A stretch of DNA of 64,000 nucleotides. Origin: Demequina rhizosphaerae. Its GTDB lineage: Bacteria > Actinomycetota > Actinomycetes > Actinomycetales > Demequinaceae. The position numbers were made by a program, and so were the translations under genes. This document shows, one piece after another, positions 8,923 through 18,301 of this stretch. The stretch covers positions 62,001 to 126,000 of the forward strand of contig NZ_BBMC01000007.1 of NCBI RefSeq assembly GCF_000971255.1. The letters are read 5' to 3'. Numbering within the stretch: the stretch's first letter is position 1; every line of letters begins with the position of its first letter. Under the pieces are notes generated by a model. It did not search any database. It worked only from the letters and a program-made list of their open reading frames with translations, and had not been told where the DNA came from.

Positions 8923-10776
8923 GTGTCCGCAGATCCCCGCATCGAGCCCGCCTCGACCCAGCCGGCGCTCATCCGCAACTTCTGCATCATCGCGCACATC
9001 GACCACGGCAAGTCGACCCTCGCGGACCGCATGCTCCAGCTCACCGGCGTCGTCGAGCCGCGCCAGATGAAGGCGCAGTACCTCGACCGCATGGACATCG
9101 AGCGCGAGCGCGGCATCACCATCAAGTCGCAGGCCGTCCGCATGCCCTGGGAGGTCGACGGCGAGCCTCACGCGCTCAACATGATCGACACCCCGGGCCA
9201 CGTGGACTTCACGTACGAGGTGTCGCGGTCGCTGGCCGCGTGCGAGGGCGCGATCCTCCTGGTCGACGCGGCGCAGGGCATCGAGGCGCAGACCCTCGCG
9301 AACCTGTACCTCGCGATGGAGAACGACCTCACCATCATCCCGGTGCTCAACAAGATCGACCTGCCGTCCGCGGACCCCGACCGCTACGCCGCCGAGCTCG
9401 CGCAGCTCATCGGCTGCGAGGTCGACGACGTGCTGCGCGTCTCCGGCAAGACCGGCGCGGGCGTGCCCGAGCTGCTCGACCGCGTGGTGCGCGACATCCC
9501 CGCGCCCGTCGGCGACGCGGACGCCCCGACCCGCGCGATGATCTTCGACTCGGTCTACGACACCTACCGCGGCGTGGTCACCTACGTCCGCGTGGTCGAC
9601 GGCTCGCTCAAGCCGCGCGAGAAGATCGCGATGATGTCGACGCTCGCCACGCACGACCTGCTCGAGATCGGCGTCATCAGCCCCGAGCCGAAGCCCACCA
9701 AGGGGCTCGGCGTGGGCGAGGTGGGCTACCTCATCACCGGCGTGAAGGACGTGCGCCAGTCCAAGGTCGGCGACACCGTGACGGCGGCCGCGCGCCGTGC
9801 CGAGGAGTCGCTGGGCGGCTACCGCGACCCCAAGCCGATGGTCTACTCGGGCCTATTCCCGCTCGACGGCTCGGACTTCCCGATCCTGCGTGACGCGCTC
9901 GACAAGCTCCAGCTCAACGATGCGTCGCTCGTCTACGAGCCCGAGAGCTCGGTCGCGCTCGGCTTCGGCTTCCGCTGCGGCTACCTCGGCCTGCTCCACC
10001 TCGAGATCGTCCGCGACCGCCTCGAGCGCGAGTTCGGCCTCGACCTCATCTCGACCGCGCCGAACGTGGTCTACGAGGTCGAGATGGAGGACGGCAAGGT
10101 CCACACCGTCACCAACCCGAGCGAGTTCCCGGGCGGCAAGGTCGCCGCCGTGCGCGAGCCCGTCGTCAAGGCGTCCATCCTGGTGCCCAGCGAGTTCATC
10201 GGCACCGTGATGGAGCTGTGCCAGGAGCGCCGCGGCGTCATGGGCACCATGAACTACCTGAGCGAGACGCGCGTCGAGATGCACTACACGCTGCCGCTCG
10301 CCGAGGTCGTCTTCGACTTCTTCGACCAGCTCAAGTCGCGCACGCGCGGCTACGGCTCGCTCGACTACGAGCCCGCGGGCGAACAGGTCGCGGACCTCGT
10401 CAAGGTCGACATCCTGCTCCAGGGCGAGCAGGTCGACGCGTTCAGCGCGGTGGTGCACAAGGACAAGGCGTACGCGTACGGCCTGTCGATGGTGGGCAAG
10501 CTCAAGGACCTCATCGACCGCCAGCAGTTCGAGGTGCCCGTCCAGGCGGCCATCGGCTCGCGCATCATCGCCCGCGAGACCATCCGCGCCATCCGCAAGG
10601 ACGTCCTCGCCAAGTGCTACGGCGGCGACATCTCCCGCAAGCGCAAGCTGCTGGAGAAGCAGAAGGCCGGCAAGAAGCGCATGAAGAACATCGGCTCGGT
10701 CGAGGTGCCGCCGGAGGCCTTCATCGCCGCGCTGTCCACATCCGACGACGGCTCGGACAAGGGCAAGAAGAAGTAG
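8923..10776 (+). CDS. lepA: Elongation factor 4 (LepA)
   Basis: A 617-residue translational GTPase that acts on stalled or mistranslocated ribosomes. G1 (AHIDHGKS), G3 (DTPGHVDF) and G4 (NKID) are all present near the N-terminus. They are followed by domain II, the two EF-G-like domains and the LepA-specific C-terminal domain with [18 protein letters not shown]. Length and domain order match the family (about 600). The GTG start has GAGGAA about eleven bases upstream. hemW follows immediately, a conserved actinobacterial arrangement. Confidence 0.96.
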   Translation: MSADPRIEPASTQPALIRNFCIIAHIDHGKSTLADRMLQLTGVVEPRQMKAQYLDRMDIERERGITIKSQAVRMPWEVDGEPHALNMIDTPGHVDFTYEVSRSLAACEGAILLVDAAQGIEAQTLANLYLAMENDLTIIPVLNKIDLPSADPDRYAAELAQLIGCEVDDVLRVSGKTGAGVPELLDRVVRDIPAPVGDADAPTRAMIFDSVYDTYRGVVTYVRVVDGSLKPREKIAMMSTLATHDLLEIGVISPEPKPTKGLGVGEVGYLITGVKDVRQSKVGDTVTAAARRAEESLGGYRDPKPMVYSGLFPLDGSDFPILRDALDKLQLNDASLVYEPESSVALGFGFRCGYLGLLHLEIVRDRLEREFGLDLISTAPNVVYEVEMEDGKVHTVTNPSEFPGGKVAAVREPVVKASILVPSEFIGTVMELCQERRGVMGTMNYLSETRVEMHYTLPLAEVVFDFFDQLKSRTRGYGSLDYEPAGEQVADLVKVDILLQGEQVDAFSAVVHKDKAYAYGLSMVGKLKDLIDRQQFEVPVQAAIGSRIIARETIRAIRKDVLAKCYGGDISRKRKLLEKQKAGKKRMKNIGSVEVPPEAFIAALSTSDDGSDKGKKK

Positions 10777-10828
10777 CGTGCCCCCGTCCGACGCGACGGA
10801 TCATGCCCTCACCAGGCATGATGAGCAC

Positions 10829-12013
10829 ATGAATACCGTCGCAGGGGTGAGGGACCTCGGCGTCTACGTCCACGTCCCGTTCTGCTCGGTGCGCTGCGGG
10901 TACTGCGACTTCAACACGTACGCTCCCGGCGAGGTCGAGGGCGCGACCCGCGAGGGCTACGTCGAGGCGGCGCTGCGCGAGATGGAGCTCGCGCGCACCG
11001 CGATGCCGGGCGACGCCCGCGCGGCCCGCACCGTCTTCTTCGGCGGCGGCACCCCGACGATGCTGGACTCGTCCGCGCTCATCGCGCTGCTCGACGGCGT
11101 GCGCGGCACGTGGGGCCTGAGCGCCGATGCGGAGGTGACCACCGAGGCGAACCCCGACTCCGTCACCCGGGAGTCACTGCGCGCCCTCGCGCGCGCCGGC
11201 TTCACCCGCGTGAGCCTCGGCATGCAGTCCGCGGTACCGCACGTGCTGCGCACGCTCGACCGCACCCACAAGCCGGCGAACGTCGAGCGCGCCGTGTCGG
11301 CGGCGCGCGACGCGGGCCTCAAGGTCAGCCTCGACCTCATCTACGGCACCCCCGGCGAGAGCCTCGACGACTGGCGCAGGAGCCTCGAGGCGGTCCTCGC
11401 GCTCGAGCCCGACCACGTGAGCGCGTACGCGCTCGTCATCGAGCCCGGCACCCGCATGGGCGCGCAGCTGCGCCGCGGCGAGGTCGCGCCCACCGATCCC
11501 GACGTGCAGGCCGACATGTACGAGCTCGCCGACACGCTCCTGAGCGAGGCCGGCTACTCCTGGTACGAGGTGTCGAACTGGGCCCGCGAGCCCGGCGACC
11601 GGTGCCGCCACAACATGGCGTACTGGCGCAGCCAGGACTGGTGGGGCATCGGTCCCGGCGCGCACTCGTACATGGGCCCGCATGCGCTGCCCGACGGCGG
11701 CGAGGCGCCCGCGCGCCGCTGGTGGAACGTCAAGCACCCGCGCGCGTACGCCGCCCGGCTCGCCGCGGGGGAGAGCCCCGAGGCCGAGGGCGAGGAGCTC
11801 GCCGGCGACGACCTGCGGCTCGAGCAGGTGATGCTCCGGCTGCGGCTGTCCGAGGGCATCCCCGCGGAGCTGGTCGAGGACCGGGCCGAGGCGGTCGCGA
11901 AGCTCATCGCGGACGGGCTCCTCGACGGTGCCGCCGCCGTGCGCGGCACGCTGCGCCTCACGCGCCGCGGGCGTCTGCTCGCGGATCTCGCGGTCCGCGC
12001 GCTCGCCTTCTGA
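10829..12013 (+). CDS. hemW: Radical SAM heme chaperone HemW
   Basis: A 394-residue radical SAM protein. The cluster motif is C19-x3-C23-x2-C26 (CSVRCGYC), followed by FFGGGTPTML, SLGMQS and a C-terminal HemW domain (about 290-394). HemW proteins bind heme and deliver it to respiratory enzymes; they are often misnamed oxygen-independent coproporphyrinogen oxidase (HemN). The ATG at 10829 is preferred because CATGAT lies six bases upstream and the motif then sits at the usual distance from the N-terminus. A GTG at 10778 would add 17 residues. Confidence 0.9.
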   Translation: MNTVAGVRDLGVYVHVPFCSVRCGYCDFNTYAPGEVEGATREGYVEAALREMELARTAMPGDARAARTVFFGGGTPTMLDSSALIALLDGVRGTWGLSADAEVTTEANPDSVTRESLRALARAGFTRVSLGMQSAVPHVLRTLDRTHKPANVERAVSAARDAGLKVSLDLIYGTPGESLDDWRRSLEAVLALEPDHVSAYALVIEPGTRMGAQLRRGEVAPTDPDVQADMYELADTLLSEAGYSWYEVSNWAREPGDRCRHNMAYWRSQDWWGIGPGAHSYMGPHALPDGGEAPARRWWNVKHPRAYAARLAAGESPEAEGEELAGDDLRLEQVMLRLRLSEGIPAELVEDRAEAVAKLIADGLLDGAAAVRGTLRLTRRGRLLADLAVRALAF

Positions 12014-12192
12014 CGCCACCCCGGGCGTCCCTGCCACGGTCCCGGACGTGCGGCACGGAGCGACTCGCCGCGCGCATCTGGGCGTTCGCCCGGCATGTCC
12101 CCGATGTCCGTTCCGGGCCCTATCCTGGTGGGCCGCCACACCGGCCCTGACCAGCAGGAAGGAGCGGCGGCCGCCGGCCGTCCGAGACGCTC

Positions 12193-14175
12193 ATCAGCAC
12201 CGACACCCTCTCGCGGGAGCTCCCGCGCGCGCGCCCGACCCGCGCCGTCCCGCGCGGACGGATCGCGGGTCTCGACGGCCTGCGCGCGATCGCGGTCGTC
12301 CTCGTCGTCGCGTACCACCTCTCGCCCGCACGGCTCCCGGGCGGCTACGTCGGCGTGGACGTCTTCTTCGTGCTGTCGGGCTTCCTCATCACCACGATCC
12401 TGCTGCGCGAGCGCGCGGATCGCGGGCGCATCTCCCTCAGACGCTTCTGGGTGCATCGCGCGCGGCGCCTGCTGCCCGCGCTGGTCGCCGTGGTCGCCGT
12501 CTGCGTGGCCGGCGTCGCCGCGGCCGCCGGGATCGTGCGCCTGAGCGGCGGCGCAGTCGAGGGGTCCCTGTGGGGCGACCTCCTCGTGGGCGTCGGCAGC
12601 CAGGTCGCGGCCGCCGCGACGTTCACCAGCAACTGGGCGGCGGTGCTGCTCGGCCGCAGCTACGCCGCCGCATCGTCCCCGCACCTGTTCGAGAACCTGT
12701 GGTCGCTCGCCGTCGAGGAGCAGTTCTACGTGCTGTGGCCGCTCGCCGTGATGGGTCTCGCCGCCGCGGGCCTGGCGATGCGCCGCGCCGCCTGGGCGGC
12801 GGCCACGCTCGCCGCCGCGTCCGCGCTCGCCATGGCGCTGCTCCTGCCGGACGGCGACCCGACGCGCGTCTACCTCGGCACCGACACCCACGCGTTCGGG
12901 CTCATGATCGGAGCGGCCCTGGCGTTCTGGTGGGCGCGGGACGATGCGCGTCAGGCGCCGGCGGCGCAACCCGCCCGCGCGGTCACGCTCGGCGTCGTGG
13001 GGCTCGTCGCGCTCGCGGCGATCGCCGCCTTCCTGCCGTGGGACTCGCCCTGGACCTACCGGGGCGGGCTGGTGCTCGCCTCGCTCGCCACGGCTGCCGT
13101 CATCCACCTCGTGGTCGCGCTGCCGGCCCTGGGGCAGCGCCTCGACTCCCGCGCGCTGCGCTGGGTGGGGGACCGTTCGTACGGCATCTACCTGTGGCAC
13201 TGGCCGGTCCTCGTCATCGTGGTGACCGCGCTCGACGGCGGCCGGGTGCGTGACGCCTCGGGCCTCGCGGTGATCCTCACGGTCGCCGCGACGGTCGCGG
13301 CGGCCGCCGCCTCGTACCGCTGGATCGAGATGCCGGTGCGGCGCATGGGCCTGCGCAGGTCCGCGCGCGTGCTCGCGGGGTGGCTGCGCCCGCCGGGAGA
13401 GCGTGTGCGCCCGCGCCGCGCCGCCGCGGTGGGCGGGTCGGCGGCGGCCGTGCTCGCGCTCGCGGCGACCGGCCTGGTGCTCGCGCCCGAGCGGACCTCG
13501 CTGGAGGTGCGGCTCGAGGAGGGGGCCACCCTCGCCGCGCGCCTCGAGGCGGCCCCGCCGCGGCCCGCCGCGACGCCCGCCGCGATCCCAGCGCCCGGGA
13601 CGCCCGCATCGTCCGTGCTGGGGACGGGGGAGACGCCGCTGCCGGCGCGCGTGCCGCCGCCCGGGGCGCTGCCGGAGCGCGCCCCGGAGACGCCGTCCGG
13701 CGCCGACGTGACCGTGATCGGCGACTCGGTGGCGCTGGGCTCGGCGCCGGCGCTCGCGGAGGCGCTGCCGGGCATCGCGGTCGACGCGGAGGTGGGCCGC
13801 CAGTTCGCCGCGGGCGTCGACCGGGTCGAGCAGCTCGCGCGCAAGGGCCGGCTGCGGGACTACGTGGTGGTCGCGCTCGGCACGAACGGCGCGGTGCCCG
13901 AGGAGGAGATGGACCGGCTGCTTGCGGCGGTCGAGGGGCGGCCCGTGGTGCTGGTGACGCCCTACGGCGACCGGTCGTGGATGGCCGGCTCGCAGCGCGC
14001 GGTGCGGGACGCCGCGCGGTCGCACCGCAACACGGTCGTCGCGGACTGGCAGCGCGCCGTCGAGCGCGATCCCGACGTGCTGGGCTCCGACGGGATCCAC
14101 CCGGACGACGACGGCGCGGCCGTCTTCGCGCGCCTCGTCACGCGCGCGCTGAGGGACGCGGCCGCGCTCGCCTGA
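12193..14175 (+). CDS. Acyltransferase-3/SGNH fusion (OafA-like), start codon unusual
   Basis: About 660 residues: an integral-membrane acyltransferase-3 domain (about 15-380, with GLDGLRAIAVVLVVAYHLS, VDVFFVLSGFLI and the paired EEQFYVLWPL), a Pro/Ala linker, and a periplasmic-type SGNH hydrolase domain (GDSVALGS, GTNG, DGIHP). Such fusions O-acetylate cell-surface polysaccharides. The frame is open back to a stop at 12148-12150 but has no ATG, GTG or TTG before the GTG at 12355. That GTG would remove the first helix and the catalytic His of YHLS. The reading that fits the family begins at ATC 12193 (would-be M-S-T-D-T-L). Either a rare start codon or a base change is involved. Confidence 0.8.
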   Translation: MSTDTLSRELPRARPTRAVPRGRIAGLDGLRAIAVVLVVAYHLSPARLPGGYVGVDVFFVLSGFLITTILLRERADRGRISLRRFWVHRARRLLPALVAVVAVCVAGVAAAAGIVRLSGGAVEGSLWGDLLVGVGSQVAAAATFTSNWAAVLLGRSYAAASSPHLFENLWSLAVEEQFYVLWPLAVMGLAAAGLAMRRAAWAAATLAAASALAMALLLPDGDPTRVYLGTDTHAFGLMIGAALAFWWARDDARQAPAAQPARAVTLGVVGLVALAAIAAFLPWDSPWTYRGGLVLASLATAAVIHLVVALPALGQRLDSRALRWVGDRSYGIYLWHWPVLVIVVTALDGGRVRDASGLAVILTVAATVAAAAASYRWIEMPVRRMGLRRSARVLAGWLRPPGERVRPRRAAAVGGSAAAVLALAATGLVLAPERTSLEVRLEEGATLAARLEAAPPRPAATPAAIPAPGTPASSVLGTGETPLPARVPPPGALPERAPETPSGADVTVIGDSVALGSAPALAEALPGIAVDAEVGRQFAAGVDRVEQLARKGRLRDYVVVALGTNGAVPEEEMDRLLAAVEGRPVVLVTPYGDRSWMAGSQRAVRDAARSHRNTVVADWQRAVERDPDVLGSDGIHPDDDGAAVFARLVTRALRDAAALA

Positions 14176-14203
14176 GCCGCCCGCCCGGTCCCGGACGTAC
14201 GAA

Positions 14204-14237
14204 GGCCGGGCCCCGGGGACGACCCCGAGGCCCGGCC
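14204..14237. terminator. Bidirectional terminator between convergent genes
   Basis: GGCCGGGCCCCGGGG and its complement with one mismatch enclose the four-base loop ACGA, giving a 15-pair stem. It lies between the acyltransferase gene (plus) and a DUF4870 gene (minus) and can serve both. Confidence 0.75.
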
Positions 14238-14248
14238 GTCGCGACCCG

Positions 14249-14716
14249 TCAGCGGATGAACGGGATGACGAGCGGGATCCGGTAGTACTCGCCGCGGTTG
14301 GCCTTGACGCCGGCGACGATCGAGATCACGAGGGCGTAGATGCCGTAGCCGATCATCGCGGGCAGGGTCACGATGAAGCCGAAGCCGAGCGTGATGATGC
14401 CGAGGACCACGCCGCCGACAATCACGGCGAGCGACGTGAGCTGGAGGTTGAGGTTGGTCTTGCCGTGCCAGTCCACCAGCGCGCTGCGCTCGCGGTAGAT
14501 GAGCCACATGACGAGCGGCACCACGAAGGCGAGCGTGCCCGCGGACACCACGATGGCGACGGCGGCGAGGATGTGCACCAGCATGGCGATGGTGCGGGCG
14601 TCGGACTCGAGCATGGGGGCCGGGGCGACGTAGGGCGGCGTGGGGGCCGCCTGGGGCTGCTGCGGCGGGACGGTGCTCCCGTCCTGCGGCGTCTGGGGCT
14701 GGGTGGTGTCGTTCAT
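14249..14716 (-). CDS. DUF4870 family membrane protein (first of two)
   Basis: A 155-residue membrane protein: a Pro/Gln-rich cytoplasmic N-terminus (1-35), then a DUF4870 core with MLVHILAAVAIVV, LVMWLIYRERSALVDWHGK, NLQLTSLAVIVGG and a C-terminal helix pair ending in RIPLVIPFIR. The core has about four membrane segments. Function is unknown; these proteins are widespread in actinobacteria. A paralogue lies immediately upstream (14800-15195) but has its own terminator between the two. GGAGG precedes the ATG. Confidence 0.85.
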   Translation of the reverse strand: MNDTTQPQTPQDGSTVPPQQPQAAPTPPYVAPAPMLESDARTIAMLVHILAAVAIVVSAGTLAFVVPLVMWLIYRERSALVDWHGKTNLNLQLTSLAVIVGGVVLGIITLGFGFIVTLPAMIGYGIYALVISIVAGVKANRGEYYRIPLVIPFIR

Positions 14717-14739
14717 GCCTCCAGGCTCCCAAATGCGAC

Positions 14740-14776
14740 AGGGCCCCGCATCCACCACGAGGGGGAGCGGGGCCCT
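14740..14776 (-). terminator. Terminator of the upstream DUF4870 gene
   Basis: AGGGCCCCGC and GCGGGGCCCT form a perfect ten-pair stem around a 17-base loop, just after the 14800-15195 gene on the minus strand. It separates the two DUF4870 genes into distinct units. Confidence 0.65.
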
Positions 14777-14799
14777 GATCTTCGTCGGGGGGATCCCCC

Positions 14800-15195
14800 T
14801 TACTTCACGATGCGCCAGTTGAACGGGTAGCGGTAGCGGTCGCCCCGGTAGGCGGCCACGCCGGCCATGATGCACAGCACCAGCACGAGGATGCCGACGG
14901 CGAAGATGATGAGGTAGCCGATGAAGACGACCGTGAGGATCGAGCCCACGATGTAGGCGATCGTCGTGAGGATCGAGAAGTTCAGCGCCTCCTTGCCCTG
15001 GTCGTCGACGAACGCGCTGCGCTCGCGGAAGATCAGCCAGATGATGAGCGGCGGCAGGAAGCCGAACAGGATGATGCCGAGGTGTGCGAGCATCGCCCAC
15101 AGGCGCTCGTCGTTCTGCGTCATCGGCTGCGGCGCGTAGGGCTGCTGCGGCGGAGGAGGCGGGGACTGCGGCGGGGGCGGCGGGTTCTCGGACAT
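14800..15195 (-). CDS. DUF4870 family membrane protein (second of two)
   Basis: A 131-residue membrane protein with a strongly Pro-rich N-terminus (ENPPPPPQSPPPPPQQ), followed by a DUF4870 core: WAMLAHLGIILFGFLPPLIIW, FRERSAFVDDQGKEALNF, an Ile-rich pair of helices and the tail GDRYRYPFNW. The motif FRERS-F-V-D matches its paralogue at 14249-14716, so the two derive from a duplication. Function unknown. It is divergent from hrcA, with GAGGGAGAG before the ATG. Confidence 0.85.
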   Translation of the reverse strand: MSENPPPPPQSPPPPPQQPYAPQPMTQNDERLWAMLAHLGIILFGFLPPLIIWLIFRERSAFVDDQGKEALNFSILTTIAYIVGSILTVVFIGYLIIFAVGILVLVLCIMAGVAAYRGDRYRYPFNWRIVK

Positions 15196-15348
15196 GGCTC
15201 TCTCCCTCGGATGCGGACCTGGGCGGGGCGCGTGAGGCGCCCACGCACCTCACACTCTCACGAGAAGGGCCCGCTAGGGCGTGCATCCGCGGGCGCGTCC
15301 CGGCACGCCGGGACCACCCCGGAGAGGCGTCCGGAGGCCGCGATAGGA

Positions 15349-15375
15349 TTAGCACTCGTCGAGTTCGAGTGCCAG
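15349..15375. promoter_or_regulatory. CIRCE operator of hrcA-dnaJ
   Basis: TTAGCACTC-N9-GAGTGCCAG matches the CIRCE consensus TTAGCACTC-N9-GAGTGCTAA in 16 of 18 stem positions. It ends eight bases before the hrcA start and overlaps its Shine-Dalgarno AGGAGG. CIRCE is bound by HrcA, so this is autoregulation of the heat-shock operon. Confidence 0.93.
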
Positions 15376-15383
15376 GAGGGAAC

Positions 15384-16391
15384 GTGAGCGAGGAACGTCG
15401 CCGCGCCGTGCTCCGCGCGATCGTGGAGGACTACGTGTCCACCCACGAGCCCGTGGGGTCGAAGGCCCTCGCGGAGGCGCGCACGCTGGGTGTCTCCTCC
15501 GCGACCATCCGCAACGACATGGCGATCCTCGAGGAGGAGGGGCTCATCGCGCAGCCCCACACCTCCGCGGGGCGCATCCCCACGGACCTGGGCTACCGCT
15601 CGTTCGTGGACCAGCTCGCCGCGGCGGCGCTGCCCGACGCGCACAAGCGCGCCATCGGCACGTTCCTGTCCGACGCCGTCGACCTCAACGACGTCGTCGA
15701 GCGGTCCGTACGGCTGCTCAGCCAGCTCACCCGCCAGGTCGCCGTGGTCCAGTACCCGTCGCTGCGGGAGTCCGCGGTGCGCCGGATCGAGCTGGTGCGC
15801 ATGGGCGCCGAGCACGCGCTGATCGTCGTGGTGTCCGCGGACGCGCGCGTCGACCAGCGCACCATCTCGCTGGGCGAGGCCACCTCGGACGAGGCGTTCG
15901 AGCGCACGGTGCGCGAGGTCAACGCCACGGCGGAGGGGCTCACCGGCGCCCGGCTGGAGGCGGCGCTCACCATGTGGGCCGCCGCACCCGACCAGGTGCC
16001 GTGGGCGGGGGCCGTCGCCGACTTCGTGGTGACCGCCGCGCGCGGCGGCACCGTCGAGCGGGTCGTGTTCGCGGGTGCGTCCAACCTGGCACGCGCGGGA
16101 TCCGGCCTCGAGGCGGACACCATCGCGCCCGTGCTGGACGCGCTCGAGGAGCAGGTGGTGCTGCTGCGCCTGTTGCACGAGATGGCGGCCGAGGGGGACG
16201 ATGTCACGGTTCGCATCGGCGCGGAGACGCACCACGAGGCGCTCTCGCGCACCTCGATCGTCGCCGCGGCCTACGGCCGCGACGCCGCCTCACTCGTGGG
16301 CGCTCTCGGACCGACACGCATGGACTATCCGGGGACGATGGCCGCCGTACGCGCCGTCGCCCGCTATCTGTCGAAAGTGGTGGAGCTCTAG
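15384..16391 (+). CDS. hrcA: Heat-inducible transcription repressor HrcA
   Basis: A 335-residue repressor of class I heat-shock genes. The N-terminal winged helix (about 1-75) contains ILEEEGLIAQPHTSAGRIPTDLGYR, the DNA-reading part. A GAF-like middle and the dimerisation segment follow, ending in MDYPGTMAAVRAVARYL. The GTG is directly preceded by AGGAGG; an open frame running upstream to 15084 is not used because it would cross the operator. HrcA needs GroEL to fold, so misfolded protein relieves repression. dnaJ starts at the next base after the stop. Confidence 0.95.
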   Translation: MSEERRRAVLRAIVEDYVSTHEPVGSKALAEARTLGVSSATIRNDMAILEEEGLIAQPHTSAGRIPTDLGYRSFVDQLAAAALPDAHKRAIGTFLSDAVDLNDVVERSVRLLSQLTRQVAVVQYPSLRESAVRRIELVRMGAEHALIVVVSADARVDQRTISLGEATSDEAFERTVREVNATAEGLTGARLEAALTMWAAAPDQVPWAGAVADFVVTAARGGTVERVVFAGASNLARAGSGLEADTIAPVLDALEEQVVLLRLLHEMAAEGDDVTVRIGAETHHEALSRTSIVAAAYGRDAASLVGALGPTRMDYPGTMAAVRAVARYLSKVVEL

Positions 16392-17525
16392 GTGAAGGAC
16401 TACTACGCCGTCCTGGGCGTCTCTCGAGACGCCTCCGAGGCGGAGATCAAGAAGGCGTACCGCAAGCTCGCGCGCGAGTTGCACCCCGACGTCGCGGGTG
16501 CGGAGGGCGAGGAGCGGTTCAAGGAGGTGGCCGCCGCGTACGACGTGCTCGGCCACGCCGACAAGCGCGCCCAGTACGACCGCGGCGTCGACCCCCGCGC
16601 GGCCTCCGGCGGCGCCGGCGGCCCGCAGGGCTTCGGCTTCGAGGACATCTTCGAGACGTTCTTCGGCGGAGGCGCCGGCCCGTTCGGCGCGCAGCAGCGC
16701 GGCCCCGCGTCGCGCGTCCAGCGCGGCGGCGACACGCTGGTCCACACCGAGGTCACGCTCGAGGAGGCCGTGTTCGGCGTCACCCGCGAGATCCAGGTGG
16801 ACCTCGCCGACGTCTGCACCACGTGCCACGGCTCGTGCTGCGCGCCGGGCACCGAGCCGCAGACCTGCCGCCAGTGCAACGGCACCGGCGCGGTCCAGCG
16901 CGTCGCCCGCTCGCTGCTCGGCCAGGTGATGACCACCGCGCCGTGCCCCACCTGCGGCGGCTACGGCTCGACCATCGAGACGCCGTGCGGCGACTGCTCC
17001 GGCCAGGGCCGGACCCACTCGCGCCACACCGTGAGCGTCGACATCCCCGCGGGCGTCGAGACCGGCACCCGCATCCGCATGACGGGTCAGGGAGACGCGG
17101 GCATCGCGGGCGGCCAGAAGGGCGACCTCTACATCGAGATCCGCGAGCGCCAGCACGCGGTCTTCGAGCGCCGCGGCGACGACCTGCACTGCAACCTCGA
17201 GGTGCCCATGACGGCGGCCGCGCTCGGCACGGTCATCGGCGTGGACACGTTCGACGGCGAGCAGGAGGTGGACGTCCGTCCGGGCACCCACGCGGGCTCG
17301 ACCGTGAGGCTCAAGGGCCTCGGCGTCGGGCGCCTGCAGCGCGCGGGCCGCGGCGACCTCTACGTGCACCTCGACGTCGTCACGCCCACCGAGCTCACCG
17401 ACGAGCAGACGGAGCTGCTGCGCCAGCTCGCGGAGCTGCGCGGCGAGCAGGCCCCCGAGGCCCGCCTCGCGCCCATCGGCGGCGGCGTGTTCTCGCGCCT
17501 CAAGGACGCGCTCAAGGGCCGCTAG
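16392..17525 (+). CDS. dnaJ: Chaperone DnaJ
   Basis: A 377-residue J-domain co-chaperone of DnaK. The J domain (1-70) has the HPD motif at residues 31-33, then a Gly/Ala/Phe-rich linker. Four zinc-binding CxxC repeats at about 137-200 (CTTCHGSC, CRQCNGTG, CPTCGGYG, CGDCSGQG) and the C-terminal substrate domains complete a type I DnaJ. It is co-transcribed with hrcA, so it is under CIRCE control. Actinobacteria usually have a second dnaJ in a dnaK operon; that gene is not in the window. Confidence 0.96.
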   Translation: MKDYYAVLGVSRDASEAEIKKAYRKLARELHPDVAGAEGEERFKEVAAAYDVLGHADKRAQYDRGVDPRAASGGAGGPQGFGFEDIFETFFGGGAGPFGAQQRGPASRVQRGGDTLVHTEVTLEEAVFGVTREIQVDLADVCTTCHGSCCAPGTEPQTCRQCNGTGAVQRVARSLLGQVMTTAPCPTCGGYGSTIETPCGDCSGQGRTHSRHTVSVDIPAGVETGTRIRMTGQGDAGIAGGQKGDLYIEIRERQHAVFERRGDDLHCNLEVPMTAAALGTVIGVDTFDGEQEVDVRPGTHAGSTVRLKGLGVGRLQRAGRGDLYVHLDVVTPTELTDEQTELLRQLAELRGEQAPEARLAPIGGGVFSRLKDALKGR

Positions 17526-17527
17526 CG

Positions 17528-18301
17528 GTGACCGCGCCCGTCTTCGTCGACCCCGCGGCGGCCACGGCGGCCGTGGGCGACCTCGTGCGGGTCGAGGGGG
17601 ACGAGGCGCGCCACGCCGTCACCGTCCAGCGCCGCCAGGTCGGCGAGCGCGTGGACGTCGTGGACGGCGCCGGCGCGCGGGCGGGCGGCCTCATCGCCGC
17701 CACGGGCGACCGGTGGATGGAGGTCCGGATCGACGCGGTGAGCCGCGACCGCGACCCGGACGTCACGCTGGTGCAGGCGCTCGCGAAGGGCGGGCGCGAC
17801 GAGCAGGCCGTCGAGGCGGCGGTCGAGCTCGGTGCCACGCGCATCGTCCCGTGGGCGTCGGACCGCGCCATCGTGCAGTGGCGCGGCCCCAAGGCCGCCA
17901 AGGGGCGGGAGAAGTGGGCGTCGCTCGCGCTCGCCGCCGCCAAGCAGAGCCGCCGCGCGATCGTCCCGGCCGTGGACGATGCGGTGACCACCCGCCAGCT
18001 CGCGGCACGGGTGGGGGAGGCGGTCGCCTCCGGCGCGCGGGTGCTCGTGCTGCACGAGGCCGTGGCGACGCCGATCGCGGGCCTGACCTGGGCCGACGCC
18101 GACACGCCCGTGTGGCTTGTCGTCGGCCCCGAGGGCGGGATCTCCGACGCGGAGGTCGAGGCGCTCGTCGCCGCCGGCGCCGAGGCGGTCGTGCTCGGGC
18201 CGCACGTGCTGCGCGCCTCGTCGGCCGGTCCTGCCGCGCTCGCGGCCCTCGCTGCCCTGCGCGGTCATTGGGGCGGGCCGGTCACTACGCTAGGGGGATG
18301 A
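17528..18301 (+). CDS. rsmE: 16S rRNA (uracil-1498-N3)-methyltransferase RsmE
   Basis: A 257-residue SPOUT-class methyltransferase that modifies U1498 of 16S rRNA. The N-terminal PUA-like domain contains VEGDEARHAVTVQR. The C-terminal knotted domain carries VVGPEGGISDAEVEAL and VLGPHVLRASSAGPAAL, the cofactor-binding loops; the second loop has RASSA where most members have RTETA. GTG start two bases after dnaJ. Its stop overlaps the ATG of the next gene by four bases. Confidence 0.93.
   Translation: MTAPVFVDPAAATAAVGDLVRVEGDEARHAVTVQRRQVGERVDVVDGAGARAGGLIAATGDRWMEVRIDAVSRDRDPDVTLVQALAKGGRDEQAVEAAVELGATRIVPWASDRAIVQWRGPKAAKGREKWASLALAAAKQSRRAIVPAVDDAVTTRQLAARVGEAVASGARVLVLHEAVATPIAGLTWADADTPVWLVVGPEGGISDAEVEALVAAGAEAVVLGPHVLRASSAGPAALAALAALRGHWGGPVTTLGG

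Noticed and set aside
15084-15383. Upstream extension of hrcA
   Set aside because: It would cross the CIRCE operator and the Shine-Dalgarno, and the extra residues match nothing in HrcA.
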